DNA of 64,000 bases from Betaproteobacteria bacterium. GTDB lineage: Bacteria > Pseudomonadota > Gammaproteobacteria > Burkholderiales > Burkholderiaceae_A. Below the pieces are notes generated by a model that made no database searches, was not told where the DNA came from, and worked only from the letters and a program-made list of their open reading frames with translations. This document shows positions 19,953 through 28,348 of this stretch, in pieces. Both the position numbers and the translations under genes were made by a program. Location of the stretch: assembly GCA_016868255.1 (NCBI GenBank), contig VGHN01000003.1:62001-126000 (forward strand), written 5' to 3'. Position 1 is the first letter of the stretch, and each line of letters opens with the position of its first letter.

Positions 19953-20791
19953 CTTGGTCGGCGACCCCACCAAGTCAGCAGCACAAGAAGACGCTTCCTC
20001 ATCCAGCCCAGTGAGACCCGTTGGTGCATGACTGCAAAGTCGAGTTCCGCAATGGCATGCAGCAGGTCTCGGTAGGTCGCGGCCATGATGAGCCCCGGCC
20101 GCTGTGCCCTCCAGTATGAAGCGGGAAGTAGTGCCAAGGCATTGTCATAGCGCGCATGCGCATGTTTGGCCATCTCGGCGAGTGCCTGTCGAAGGGCGGC
20201 GCTGTCTTCGAGGGCCAAGATCTGATTGGCTAGGAGTTGATGCTTTTCCAGCAGTGACGTGGGCAGGTAGAGTCGGCCGCGGCGGGCATCCTCACCGACA
20301 TCGCGAATGATGTTGGTGTATTGCAGGGCGATGCCAAGCTCGGTGGCGTAAGACAGGCAGTCTTGATTGCAAGGCCCGAAGACCCGGGCAGACAAGCGCC
20401 CCACGGCGCCAGCGACCTGGTCGCAGTAACCATCAAGCATGTCGAAATCTCTGATCTCCATGGGCTGCAAGTCTCGGGCCATGCCTTGGAGCACCGCTTC
20501 GAAATCGGATTTCGGCAGATCAAATGGCTGAATAATCGGCGCCAACGCTTTGCCCACTGGATGCGCTGGAGTCCCGCCAAAAACGCGGTCGAGCTCCTGG
20601 TGCCACCAAACAATCTTTTGTTGTGCAACGACCTGCTCTTGGCATTCGTCGGCCACGTCGTCGACTTCGCGACAAAATGCATAGACTGCCTCCATGGCCA
20701 AGCGGCGCGGCCTATCCAAGAGTCGAAAGGCTGCCGTGAGATTCGAGCCCGCGGAGGCGACTTTCTCGGCGCAGTAGGCTTGCGGTGTCAT
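19949..20791 (-). CDS. hpnD: Presqualene diphosphate synthase HpnD
   Basis: HpnD condenses two farnesyl diphosphates to presqualene diphosphate. The 280-residue protein is a trans-isoprenyl diphosphate synthase (squalene/phytoene type) with the first Asp-rich motif in YAFCREVDDVADE (about residues 38-50) and the second in TNIIRDVGEDARRGR (about 158-172). QNFL-type termini are absent, in line with a soluble or peripheral bacterial enzyme. Its ATG overlaps the hpnC stop as ATGA and its stop overlaps hpnE as GTGA, so the three enzymes are translationally coupled and probably made in fixed ratio. Confidence 0.93.
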   Translation of the reverse strand: MTPQAYCAEKVASAGSNLTAAFRLLDRPRRLAMEAVYAFCREVDDVADECQEQVVAQQKIVWWHQELDRVFGGTPAHPVGKALAPIIQPFDLPKSDFEAVLQGMARDLQPMEIRDFDMLDGYCDQVAGAVGRLSARVFGPCNQDCLSYATELGIALQYTNIIRDVGEDARRGRLYLPTSLLEKHQLLANQILALEDSAALRQALAEMAKHAHARYDNALALLPASYWRAQRPGLIMAATYRDLLHAIAELDFAVMHQRVSLGWMRKRLLVLLTWWGRRPR

Positions 20792-21744
20792 GGCTTCTGA
20801 CTACCTGCTGAGGGCGATCGAAAGCCCAAATGAAGCGATTCCCATAGAAGCGCAATCCAATCCGCGGTCCCCAGTCGTATGGAGTAGTTCCAGGGAACGA
20901 GCGGGCGCTCGAGAATGCGCCGCCCCACACGTCGACCCCCCGCGAGCGTTAGGCCGATTTCGAGGGCCATGCGGGTGGCGCCCGAGAAATCCATGGTGCG
21001 CAGTCGGCCCGGGAGTTCGGCCCCTCGATCAAGGCAGGCCAAGCCGCGTTCTGCGAGTGATCGGCTGATTGCACTGCGCTCCTGGTCAGACAGTGCGTCA
21101 AGGCCAAGGAGTCGCTGCGCGCTCCAAGTCAGGCCCGGAGGCCATTGGTCCACTGGAATGGTGGGCCGTTGGCGTCCGAGATCCTCGTGGAGGTCTTGGG
21201 CGAAATTGATGAGCTGCAATCCGGTGCAGATGGAATCGCTCTGGGCGAGGGAGTCGGCATCCTTGACACCGAGTAGTCCAAGGACAATGCGGCCCACGGG
21301 ATTGGCCGAGCGGCTGCAGTAGTCGAGCACCGATGGCCAGTCGGGGAAGGGCTGAAAGTTGGCGTCTTGCTTGAAGGCGGAGAGCAGGGCGAGCGCCTGT
21401 GAGACCAACTCGGAATCGTGATGGAACTCGACCGCGAGTCGCTGGCCAATATTCCATAGCGGGCGAGTCGGGTCATTCTCTGCCCGAGGGCTTCGATCCA
21501 AAAGGCCATCCTCCAAGCACTGCAGCTGATCGGTTCTTTCCTGGGCCGAGAGGTCGTCGCCCTCGTCGGCCAGGTCGTCGCCGCATCGGGCAAACCGATA
21601 GAGGGATAGCACGGCGGGCCGAATCGATTGGGGAACCAGCCAGGAGGCGACGGGGAAGTTTTCGTAATGACCGCCGCCATGAATGGCCGGGGCAGGGCGC
21701 TCAGAGTCCATGCGAGATTCTATGTCTTGGCGGAATGTGGACAT
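20788..21744 (-). CDS. hpnC: Hydroxysqualene synthase HpnC
   Basis: HpnC converts presqualene diphosphate to hydroxysqualene. It is a paralogue of HpnD with HYENFPVASWLVP near the N-terminus, the first Asp motif in RFARCGDDLADEGDD and the second in INFAQDLHEDLGR. The open frame continues to 21903, but that part is antisense to tRNA-Leu, so it is not coding. The start is either the ATG at 21744 (318 residues, used here) or the ATG at 21711 (307 residues); neither has a clear Shine-Dalgarno. It is the first gene of hpnCDE and is divergent from tRNA-Leu. Confidence 0.88.
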   Translation of the reverse strand: MSTFRQDIESRMDSERPAPAIHGGGHYENFPVASWLVPQSIRPAVLSLYRFARCGDDLADEGDDLSAQERTDQLQCLEDGLLDRSPRAENDPTRPLWNIGQRLAVEFHHDSELVSQALALLSAFKQDANFQPFPDWPSVLDYCSRSANPVGRIVLGLLGVKDADSLAQSDSICTGLQLINFAQDLHEDLGRQRPTIPVDQWPPGLTWSAQRLLGLDALSDQERSAISRSLAERGLACLDRGAELPGRLRTMDFSGATRMALEIGLTLAGGRRVGRRILERPLVPWNYSIRLGTADWIALLWESLHLGFRSPSAGSQKP

Positions 21745-21797
21745 CCCCCATTCGATACAATTCAGGTTCGTCGCGGCACTTAAAGAATGCCGATCCC

Positions 21798-21882
21798 GCG
21801 AAGGTGGCGAAATTGGTAGACGCACCAGGTTTAGGTCCTGACGCCGCAAGGTGTGGGGGTTCGAGTCCCCCCCTTCGCACCA
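21798..21882 (+). tRNA. tRNA-Leu (anticodon UAG)
   Basis: An 85-nt class II tRNA. The acceptor stem is GCGAAGG/CCTTCGC, followed by A and an encoded CCA. The anticodon loop is TTTAGGT with anticodon TAG (reads CUN codons), with a long variable arm GCCGCAAGGT and a T arm GGGGG-TTCGAGT-CCCCC. The anticodon stem CCAGG/CCTGA leaves C27 opposite A43, a mismatch where E. coli tRNA-Leu(UAG) has a pair. It lies 21 bp upstream of tig on the same strand. Confidence 0.97.
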
Positions 21883-21903
21883 CTTGTTGATTTGGTTGCC
21901 CAT

Positions 21904-23229
21904 ATGACTGCAGACTCATCGATTCTTGTTTCATCACTTGAGCGCACCCTGCCGCTCACGGTTAGCGTTGCCGAGGTCGAGGCCCAGGCACTCAAGCGCC
22001 TTCAGAAAATGGGTCGCACCGTGAAGATGCCCGGATTCCGGCCCGGCAAGGTGCCCATGAAGGTGGTGCAGCAGACCTACGGCGCACAGGCCCAGTCCGA
22101 GGCCATCGGCGATGTCATTAACCGGGTCTACAGCGAGGCCATCGTCTCCCAAAAGCTTCGTCCCGCGGGGCCGCCGGACATTCGCCCGGTTCAGGGCGCT
22201 GCCAATGAGTCCGAGCCCACCGAACTCAAGTTCGAGGCCGTGGTGGAGGTTTACCCAGAGATTGCCGTTCCCGAGCGCAGTGGCCTACAGGTCACCCGCT
22301 GGAAGTGTGAGCCGCAGGCAGCCGACACCGATCGCACCCTCGAGACGCTTCGCAAGCAGCGTGTGGAATACAAGACCGTCGATCGGGCTGCCCAGGCCGA
22401 GGACCAGGTCCGTGTTGATTTCTCCGGCTCATTGAACGGCGAAGCCTTTGAAGGAGGGTCGGCCAAAGACTTCCGGCTCATTGTCATGGCCGGCCAGATG
22501 TTGCCCGAGTTCGATGCCGCCATGGTGGGCATGAAGGCCGGTGAAACCAAGACTTTTCCCCTGACCTTTCCTGCCGACTACCGAGCAGAACTTCTCGCTG
22601 GCAAGACCGGTGAGTTCTCGGTGACCGTTCACGAGGTGCTTGCCCCCGCGTTGCCGGCCCTCGACGACTCCCTGGCCGAGGCCTTTGGAATCAAGCAGGG
22701 CGGTCTCGCAAAGCTCCGAGAGGACGTCGAGAAGAATCTTCGTCGAGAGGTGGCCTCTCGCTGCAAGTCAAAGACCAAACAGTCGGTCATGGACGCCCTC
22801 TTGGCCTCGGCCTTCTTCGATGTTCCCAAGGCCCTGATCGACTCCGAGGCCCAGCGCATGGCCGATCAGATGCGCCACCAGATGGAAGCCGAGGGCATGC
22901 AGGTTAAAGGGCTGCCCTTTTCGGTCGATCTCTTCAAAGACCAGGCCGCCAAGCGGGTTCGGCTGGGCCTCATGGTGGGCGAGGTCATTAAGTCCAAACA
23001 GTTGCAGGCCAATGAGGTTCAGCTTCGTGTCATGCTGGGCAAGATTGCCGAGTCATACGAGAAGCCCGAGGAATTCATTAAGTGGACCCTGGGCGATGCC
23101 CAGCGGCGCGCTGAGGCCGAGGCGCTTGTGGTGGAAGACAATGTGGTCAACTGGGTGCTCGAGTCTGCCAGAGTGGAAGACAAGACCGTTGGGGTCGAAG
23201 AGTTGATGAAAGAGGCGAACCAAGAATGA
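21904..23229 (+). CDS. tig: Trigger factor
   Basis: Trigger factor is the ribosome-bound chaperone and prolyl isomerase that meets nascent chains. The ribosome-docking signature is [12 protein letters not shown] (about residues 44-55). The FKBP-like domain follows (about 150-240, DQVRVDFSG to [18 protein letters not shown]), then the long helical C-terminal domain, in 441 residues. The open frame begins earlier inside the tRNA gene; the ATG at 21904 is the first start beyond it. The stop overlaps clpP as ATGA. The order tig-clpP-clpX-lon is the classic proteobacterial arrangement. Confidence 0.96.
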   Translation: MTADSSILVSSLERTLPLTVSVAEVEAQALKRLQKMGRTVKMPGFRPGKVPMKVVQQTYGAQAQSEAIGDVINRVYSEAIVSQKLRPAGPPDIRPVQGAANESEPTELKFEAVVEVYPEIAVPERSGLQVTRWKCEPQAADTDRTLETLRKQRVEYKTVDRAAQAEDQVRVDFSGSLNGEAFEGGSAKDFRLIVMAGQMLPEFDAAMVGMKAGETKTFPLTFPADYRAELLAGKTGEFSVTVHEVLAPALPALDDSLAEAFGIKQGGLAKLREDVEKNLRREVASRCKSKTKQSVMDALLASAFFDVPKALIDSEAQRMADQMRHQMEAEGMQVKGLPFSVDLFKDQAAKRVRLGLMVGEVIKSKQLQANEVQLRVMLGKIAESYEKPEEFIKWTLGDAQRRAEAEALVVEDNVVNWVLESARVEDKTVGVEELMKEANQE

Positions 23230-23858
23230 TGATGAGCATTTCGAACGCAGCCGCTGCAACCGAGCCCCAGGGTCTGGGCATGGTGCCCATGGTGATCGAG
23301 CAGTCCGGCCGTGGCGAGCGGGCCTACGACATCTACTCAAGGCTCCTGCGCGAGCGAGTGGTCTTTTTGGTGGGGCCCGTCAACGACGTCACTGCCAACT
23401 TGGTGGTTGCTCAGCTTCTCTTCTTAGAGTCTGAGAACCCCGACAAGGACATTTCCTTCTACATCAATTCGCCGGGGGGGTCGGTGTCGGCAGGCCTCGC
23501 GATCTACGACACCATGCAGTTCGTCAAACCCAATGTCAGTACGCTTTGCATTGGAATGGCAGCCAGCATGGGGGCCTTCCTGCTGGCAGCCGGCGAGAAG
23601 GGCAAGCGATTCGCCCTGCCCAATAGCCGCGTGATGATCCACCAACCCCTTGGGGGCGTGCAGGGACAGGCCTCGGATATCGAGATCCACGCCCGCGAGA
23701 TTCTCTCCCTCAGAGACAAGCTCAATCAGATCCTCGCCGAGCGAACGGGTCAGCCGCTGGAGACCATTGCCCGGGACACCGACCGGGACAACTTCATGGG
23801 CGCCGAGGATGCGCTAAAGTACGGCATCGTGGATCGCGTTCTCACTCGGAGAGACTGA
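23226..23858 (+). CDS. clpP: ATP-dependent Clp protease proteolytic subunit
   Basis: ClpP forms the 14-subunit serine protease chamber that works with ClpX. The catalytic triad is readable: Ser114 in GMAASMGA, His139 in VMIHQP and Asp188 in [16 protein letters not shown] is the oxyanion region. It is 210 residues long from the first of three adjacent ATG codons (23226, 23229, 23232); which one is used is open. It overlaps tig by ATGA and clpX by one base (TGATG), which implies coupled translation of protease and unfoldase. Confidence 0.97.
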   Translation: MMMSISNAAAATEPQGLGMVPMVIEQSGRGERAYDIYSRLLRERVVFLVGPVNDVTANLVVAQLLFLESENPDKDISFYINSPGGSVSAGLAIYDTMQFVKPNVSTLCIGMAASMGAFLLAAGEKGKRFALPNSRVMIHQPLGGVQGQASDIEIHAREILSLRDKLNQILAERTGQPLETIARDTDRDNFMGAEDALKYGIVDRVLTRRD

Positions 23859-25138
23859 TGGCGGACAAAAAGGGGTCAGGAGACAAGCTTCTTTACTGCT
23901 CCTTTTGTGGAAAAAGTCAGCATGAGGTGAAAAAGCTCATCGCGGGGCCTTCGGTCTTCATCTGTGACGAGTGCATCGACCTCTGCAACGACATCATTCG
24001 TGATGAGCAGGCTGCCGCCCCCGGTGTCGAAGAGGAGGAGCAGAGCCTTCCAACACCCATCGAGATCTCCTCCATATTGGACCAGTACGTAGTCGGTCAA
24101 GACCGGGCCAAGCGCAACCTGGCGGTTGCGGTCTACAACCACTACAAGCGATTGCGCTCCAAGGGCAAGCCCTCCGAGGTCGAACTCTCGAAGAGCAACA
24201 TTCTGCTTATTGGTCCGACAGGATCCGGCAAGACACTGCTCGCCCAGACACTGGCGCGCCTGCTCAACGTGCCCTTCGTGATTGCCGATGCCACCACGCT
24301 GACCGAGGCGGGCTATGTGGGCGAGGACGTTGAGAACATCATTCAAAAGCTGTTGCAGAACTGTAACTACGAGGTGGACAAGGCCCAGCATGGCATTGTC
24401 TATATCGATGAGATCGACAAGATCTCGCGCAAGTCTGACAACCCCTCAATTACCCGTGACGTCTCGGGCGAGGGTGTGCAGCAGGCCTTGCTCAAACTCA
24501 TCGAAGGCACGGTGGCCTCGGTGCCTCCTCAGGGCGGGCGCAAGCATCCGAACCAAGATTTCGTTCAGATCGACACCACCAATATTCTCTTTATCTGCGG
24601 TGGTGCATTCGATGGCCTCGACAAGGTGATTCGGGATCGAACCGAGAAGACCTCGATAGGTTTTGGGGCAGAGGTTCGTTCTGCGAGTGACCGAAAGCTC
24701 AGTGAACTTTTCCGAGAGGTCGAGCCCGAGGACCTCATCAAGTTCGGACTCATTCCGGAACTGGTCGGGCGTCTTCCCGTGGTGGCCAGCCTCGATGAAC
24801 TCGACGAGACCGCGCTGGTTGAGATCCTCACTGGGCCCAAGAATGCACTCGTGAAGCAGTACCAGTCCCTGTTTGATATGGAGGGGGTCGAGCTTGAGAT
24901 TCGGCCTGCGGCCCTTCACGCCATCGCCCAGAAGGCGATCAAGCGCAAGACCGGTGCACGCGGACTGCGATCCATCCTTGAGCATGTGCTGCTCGACACC
25001 ATGTACGACCTCCCCGGCCAGAGGCGTGTGGCCAAAGTGGTGGTCGATGACACCACCGTCAAGGGCGAGGCTCCTCCTTTGCTGATGTATGGCGAGAACA
25101 CAAAGGTGGCTGGCCGCAAGCGCAGCCAGGCCAGTTAG
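23858..25138 (+). CDS. clpX: ATP-dependent Clp protease ATP-binding subunit ClpX
   Basis: ClpX is the AAA+ unfoldase that feeds ClpP. The N-terminal zinc-binding domain has [12 protein letters not shown] and [10 protein letters not shown]. The ATPase has Walker A GPTGSGKT (about residues 119-126), pore loop GYVGEDVE, Walker [10 protein letters not shown] and the sensor region [11 protein letters not shown]. At 426 residues it has the usual length. It starts at an ATG sharing one base with the clpP stop. lon lies 84 bp downstream behind its own heat-shock-type promoter, so clpX may end the tig-clpP-clpX unit. Confidence 0.97.
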   Translation: MADKKGSGDKLLYCSFCGKSQHEVKKLIAGPSVFICDECIDLCNDIIRDEQAAAPGVEEEEQSLPTPIEISSILDQYVVGQDRAKRNLAVAVYNHYKRLRSKGKPSEVELSKSNILLIGPTGSGKTLLAQTLARLLNVPFVIADATTLTEAGYVGEDVENIIQKLLQNCNYEVDKAQHGIVYIDEIDKISRKSDNPSITRDVSGEGVQQALLKLIEGTVASVPPQGGRKHPNQDFVQIDTTNILFICGGAFDGLDKVIRDRTEKTSIGFGAEVRSASDRKLSELFREVEPEDLIKFGLIPELVGRLPVVASLDELDETALVEILTGPKNALVKQYQSLFDMEGVELEIRPAALHAIAQKAIKRKTGARGLRSILEHVLLDTMYDLPGQRRVAKVVVDDTTVKGEAPPLLMYGENTKVAGRKRSQAS

Positions 25139-25146
25139 CGACCGGG

Positions 25147-25175
25147 CTTGAAAATACTGCATCGGCCCCCCAACT
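25147..25175 (+). promoter_or_regulatory. Sigma-32 (heat shock) promoter for lon
   Basis: CTTGAAA (25147-25153) and CCCCAACT (25168-25175) are separated by 14 bp. This matches the sigma-32 consensus CTTGAAA, 13-14 bp spacer, CCCCATNT at all but one defined position. It lies about 50 bp upstream of the lon start. E. coli lon also has a sigma-32 promoter. Confidence 0.72.
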
Positions 25176-25222
25176 ACTTAACCACGGCCGAATGGGCCTG
25201 TGATTTCGAAAGGACGACCTGA

Positions 25223-27664
25223 GTGTCCAAAACCGACCTGCTTCCTCCAGACGCCACCGTGCTGCCCCTCTTGCCTCTCAGAGATGTGGTGGTCTTTCCG
25301 CACATGGTCATTCCCCTCTTTGTGGGCCGGCCCAAGTCCATCAAGGCCATGGAGCGGGCCATGGAGTCGGGCAGCCACGTGTTGCTGGCCGCCCAACGCA
25401 GCCCCACGCAAGACGACCCGGGCCTCGATGACATTTATTCAATTGGTTGCTTGGCCTCGATCCTCCAAATGCTCAAGCTTCCAGATGGCACCGTGAAGGT
25501 GCTGGTCGAGGGAACGCAACGCGCCCGACTCACCGACCTGCAAGACAATGGCGACCACCTAGTGTGCGAGTGCAGCCCGATGCAGCCCGATGAAGAAGAC
25601 GGCCCCGAGCTCGAGGCCCTCCGTCGCACGCTGCTCTCGCAGTTCGATCAGTTTGTAAAGCTCAACAAGAAGATTCCCGCTGAGATTCTCAATAGCCTTG
25701 TGAGTCTTGAAGATGCCGGCCGTCTTGCGGACACCATTGCCGCCCACCTGCCGATGAAGCTTGAGCAGAAGCAGGAGATTCTCGAGGTCATTCCGGTGGC
25801 CGAGCGTCTCGAGAAACTGCTCGCGCAGATCGAGACCGAGCTCGACATCCTCCAGGTGGAGAAGCGGATTCGTGGTCGGGTCAAGCGCCAGATGGAGAAG
25901 AGCCAGCGCGAGTATTACCTCAACGAGCAGGTGAAAGCCATTCAGAAGGAGTTGGGCGAGGGCGAGGACAACGAACTCGACGAGCTCGACAAGAAGATCA
26001 AGGCGGCTCGGATGCCCAAAGAGGCCCGAGACAAGGCCCAGTCAGAGCTCAAGAAGCTTCGAATGATGTCACCCATGTCCGCAGAGGCCACTGTGGTGCG
26101 CAACTACATCGATGCCTTGGTGGGCCTGCCCTGGAAGAAGAAAAGCAAGGTCAATATCAACCTTGATAAGGCCGAGAAGGTTCTGGAGGAAGAGCACTAC
26201 GGACTGGAGAAGGTCAAGGAGCGCATTCTCGAGGCGCTGGCTGTGCAGCAGCGTGTCGACAAGGTGAAGGCGCCCATTCTCTGCCTCGTGGGTCCCCCGG
26301 GTGTGGGAAAGACCTCGCTTGGCCAATCGATCGCCCGCGCAACCAATCGCAAGTTCGTTCGTATGGCGCTGGGTGGTGTTCGCGATGAGTCAGAGATTCG
26401 CGGCCATCGACGCACCTACATTGGGTCGATGCCCGGCAAGATCCTCACCAGTCTTACCAAAACCGGCGTGCGCAATCCTTTGTTCCTTCTCGATGAAGTC
26501 GACAAGATGGGAATGGATTTCCGTGGCGATCCCGCCAGTGCTTTGCTCGAGGTCCTCGACCCCGAACAGAACAACACCTTTGTCGACCACTACATTGAGG
26601 TGGAGTACGACCTCTCGGATGTGATGTTTGTTGCGACCGCCAACTCTCTGAACATCCCCCCTGCGCTGCTCGACCGCATGGAGGTCATTCGGCTCTCCGG
26701 CTACACCGAGGACGAAAAGGTGAGCATCGCTCAGAAGTATCTTCTGCCCAAGCAAATCAAGCAGACGGGGCTCAAAGACAATGAACTGGCTGTGCAGGAG
26801 TCGGCCATTCGGGAGATTATTCGTAGCTATACCCGCGAGGCCGGTGTGCGGGGTCTCGAGAGGGAGATCTCGAAGATCTGCCGCAAGGTTGTCCGCCTCA
26901 TTCTCACTGGGAGAGAGAAGGGGCCGATCGAGGTCAAGGCCGAGAACATCGAGGACTTTCTCAGCGTCAAGAAATTCACATTTGGTGTTGCCGAGAAGGA
27001 AGACCAGGTCGGTGAGGTCACTGGCCTGGCCTGGACCGAGGTCGGCGGTGAGTTGCTCATGATTGAGGCGGCAGTCATGCCCGGCAAGGGCAACATCATT
27101 CGCACCGGCTCACTCGGTGATGTAATGAAAGAGTCTGTGGAGGCAGCGCGGTCGGTTGTTCGCAGTCGCTCGCGTCGCCTGGGTATCGCCGACGATGTCT
27201 TTGAGAAGCGCGATCTCCACATTCATGCCCCCGAGGGCGCCACACCGAAAGACGGGCCCAGTGCGGGCATTGCGATGACCACGGCAATGGTCTCCGCCCT
27301 CACAGGAATCCCGGTGCGATCCACGGTGGCCATGACAGGAGAAATCACCCTCAGGGGTGAGGTCCTTCAGATTGGCGGTCTCAAAGAGAAGCTGCTTGCC
27401 GCGCACCGGGGTGGCATTAAAACAGTGCTCATTCCCGAGCAGAATGTTCGCGACCTCGCGGAGATTCCCGACAATGTGAAGAACGCGCTCGAGATCATCC
27501 CCGTGCGTTGGATAGATCGGGTGCTCGAACTCGCCCTGGCCTCCATGCCCGAGCCGCTTCCCGAGCCTGAAATCGACCCCAAGGCGGCCGTGGCGGCCTC
27601 GCCTGCTGTGGCGGCCGAGGTCGAGAAGGAGCGCGGCTCAGCGGGTGACACGCTGAAACATTAG
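25223..27664 (+). CDS. lon: ATP-dependent protease Lon
   Basis: Lon degrades misfolded and regulatory proteins in the cytosol. The 813 residues comprise the N-terminal LAN domain ([20 protein letters not shown]), a coiled helical linker, an AAA+ module with Walker A GPPGVGKT (about residue 355) and Walker [11 protein letters not shown], and a C-terminal serine-lysine protease domain with Ser680 in [11 protein letters not shown] and Lys723 in [14 protein letters not shown]. The start is a GTG preceded by AAAGGACGACCTGA, a good Shine-Dalgarno. A short Pro/Ala/Glu-rich tail follows the protease domain. hupB lies downstream, as in E. coli. Confidence 0.97.
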   Translation: MSKTDLLPPDATVLPLLPLRDVVVFPHMVIPLFVGRPKSIKAMERAMESGSHVLLAAQRSPTQDDPGLDDIYSIGCLASILQMLKLPDGTVKVLVEGTQRARLTDLQDNGDHLVCECSPMQPDEEDGPELEALRRTLLSQFDQFVKLNKKIPAEILNSLVSLEDAGRLADTIAAHLPMKLEQKQEILEVIPVAERLEKLLAQIETELDILQVEKRIRGRVKRQMEKSQREYYLNEQVKAIQKELGEGEDNELDELDKKIKAARMPKEARDKAQSELKKLRMMSPMSAEATVVRNYIDALVGLPWKKKSKVNINLDKAEKVLEEEHYGLEKVKERILEALAVQQRVDKVKAPILCLVGPPGVGKTSLGQSIARATNRKFVRMALGGVRDESEIRGHRRTYIGSMPGKILTSLTKTGVRNPLFLLDEVDKMGMDFRGDPASALLEVLDPEQNNTFVDHYIEVEYDLSDVMFVATANSLNIPPALLDRMEVIRLSGYTEDEKVSIAQKYLLPKQIKQTGLKDNELAVQESAIREIIRSYTREAGVRGLEREISKICRKVVRLILTGREKGPIEVKAENIEDFLSVKKFTFGVAEKEDQVGEVTGLAWTEVGGELLMIEAAVMPGKGNIIRTGSLGDVMKESVEAARSVVRSRSRRLGIADDVFEKRDLHIHAPEGATPKDGPSAGIAMTTAMVSALTGIPVRSTVAMTGEITLRGEVLQIGGLKEKLLAAHRGGIKTVLIPEQNVRDLAEIPDNVKNALEIIPVRWIDRVLELALASMPEPLPEPEIDPKAAVAASPAVAAEVEKERGSAGDTLKH

Positions 27665-27777
27665 GGTGTCTGACGGGTTGACCACCGGCCCAACAATGGG
27701 TCTAATTCATCCTCTTTGATTTTCTCCTTGCCCGGAGCCGTTGAAGAGTTTTCGTAAACGCCACACAGGACATAGCC

Positions 27778-28050
27778 GTGAATAAAACAGAATTAATTGA
27801 ACACATCGCCAAGAATGCAGACCTCTCCAAGGCGGCTGCCGGGCGCGCCCTGGATTCCATGCTCTCGGGTGTTCGCGCAACACTCAAAAAGGGTGGGTCG
27901 GTGACCCTGGTCGGGTTTGGCACATTTGCCGTGACCAAGCGTGCGGCTCGCACCGGGCGCAATCCTCGTACCGGAGATGCAATCAAGATCAAGGCTTCAA
28001 AGCTGCCCCGGTTTCGTCCTGGCAAGGCCCTGAAGGACGCCCTGAACTAG
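27778..28050 (+). CDS. hupB: DNA-binding protein HU-beta
   Basis: HU is the small nucleoid protein that bends and wraps DNA as a dimer. The 90 residues match the family: [19 protein letters not shown] at the N-terminus, GFGTFAV at the core and the DNA-gripping arm with [10 protein letters not shown]. The start codon is GTG with an AGGA Shine-Dalgarno 7-8 bp upstream. The gene follows lon after 113 bp; that gap holds a weak hairpin (GGCCCA/TGGGTC, no T-run) but no promoter I could define. Identity is secure. Confidence 0.97.
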   Translation: MNKTELIEHIAKNADLSKAAAGRALDSMLSGVRATLKKGGSVTLVGFGTFAVTKRAARTGRNPRTGDAIKIKASKLPRFRPGKALKDALN

Positions 28051-28071
28051 CGTGTCTTGGGCCGGATGGGG

Positions 28072-28117
28072 CCAGTGGCCATTGGCCAGTGGTTTGCCAG
28101 GGTCTCGTTTTTTATTT
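28072..28117 (+). terminator. Possible intrinsic terminator after hupB
   Basis: CCAGTGGCC-ATT-GGCCAGTGG (28072-28092) can form a 9-bp stem with one G-G mismatch. A T-rich run (28108-28117) follows, but 15 bases further on rather than immediately. This weakens the call. It separates hupB from the tRNA-Val/tRNA-Asp pair. Confidence 0.35.
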
Positions 28118-28138
28118 AACCTGCAGGTCAACTCACTT

Positions 28139-28214
28139 GGGTGCTTAGCTCAGTTGGTAGAGCGGCGCCCTTACAAGGCGTAGGTCGGGAGTTCGAGCCT
28201 CTCAGCACCCACCA
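28139..28214 (+). tRNA. tRNA-Val (anticodon UAC)
   Basis: A 76-nt tRNA with acceptor stem GGGTGCT/AGCACCC, discriminator A and encoded CCA. The D arm is AGCTCAGTTGGTAGAGC. The anticodon stem GCGCC/GGCGT has a terminal G-U wobble, the loop CTTACAA contains anticodon TAC, and the T loop is TTCGAGC. It lies 47 bp before tRNA-Asp and is probably cotranscribed with it. Confidence 0.97.
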
Positions 28215-28261
28215 AGTGCATTCCCAAGATCAGTTAGAATCTCGGTTTAGCGTTCAAGCGC

Positions 28262-28338
28262 GGAGCGGTAGTTCAGTCGGTTAGAATACCGGCCTGTCAC
28301 GCCGGGGGTCGCGGGTTCGAGTCCCGTCCGCTCCGCCA
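28262..28338 (+). tRNA. tRNA-Asp (anticodon GUC)
   Basis: A 77-nt tRNA with acceptor stem GGAGCGG/CCGCTCC, discriminator G (an identity element for aspartate) and encoded CCA. The anticodon stem CCGGC/GCCGG flanks the loop CTGTCAC with anticodon GTC. It ends 10 bp before the ppiD-like gene, so the tRNA processing site lies almost at that gene's start codon. Confidence 0.97.
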
Positions 28339-28348
28339 ATTTCCTCTC

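Noticed and set aside
21745-21903. Upstream extension of the hpnC frame
   Set aside because: The extra codons are the complement of tRNA-Leu and the tig start region, so they are not HpnC coding sequence.
27687-27702. Hairpin GGCCCA/TGGGTC after lon
   Set aside because: The stem is only six base pairs with a wobble and no T-run follows, so it is not called a terminator.
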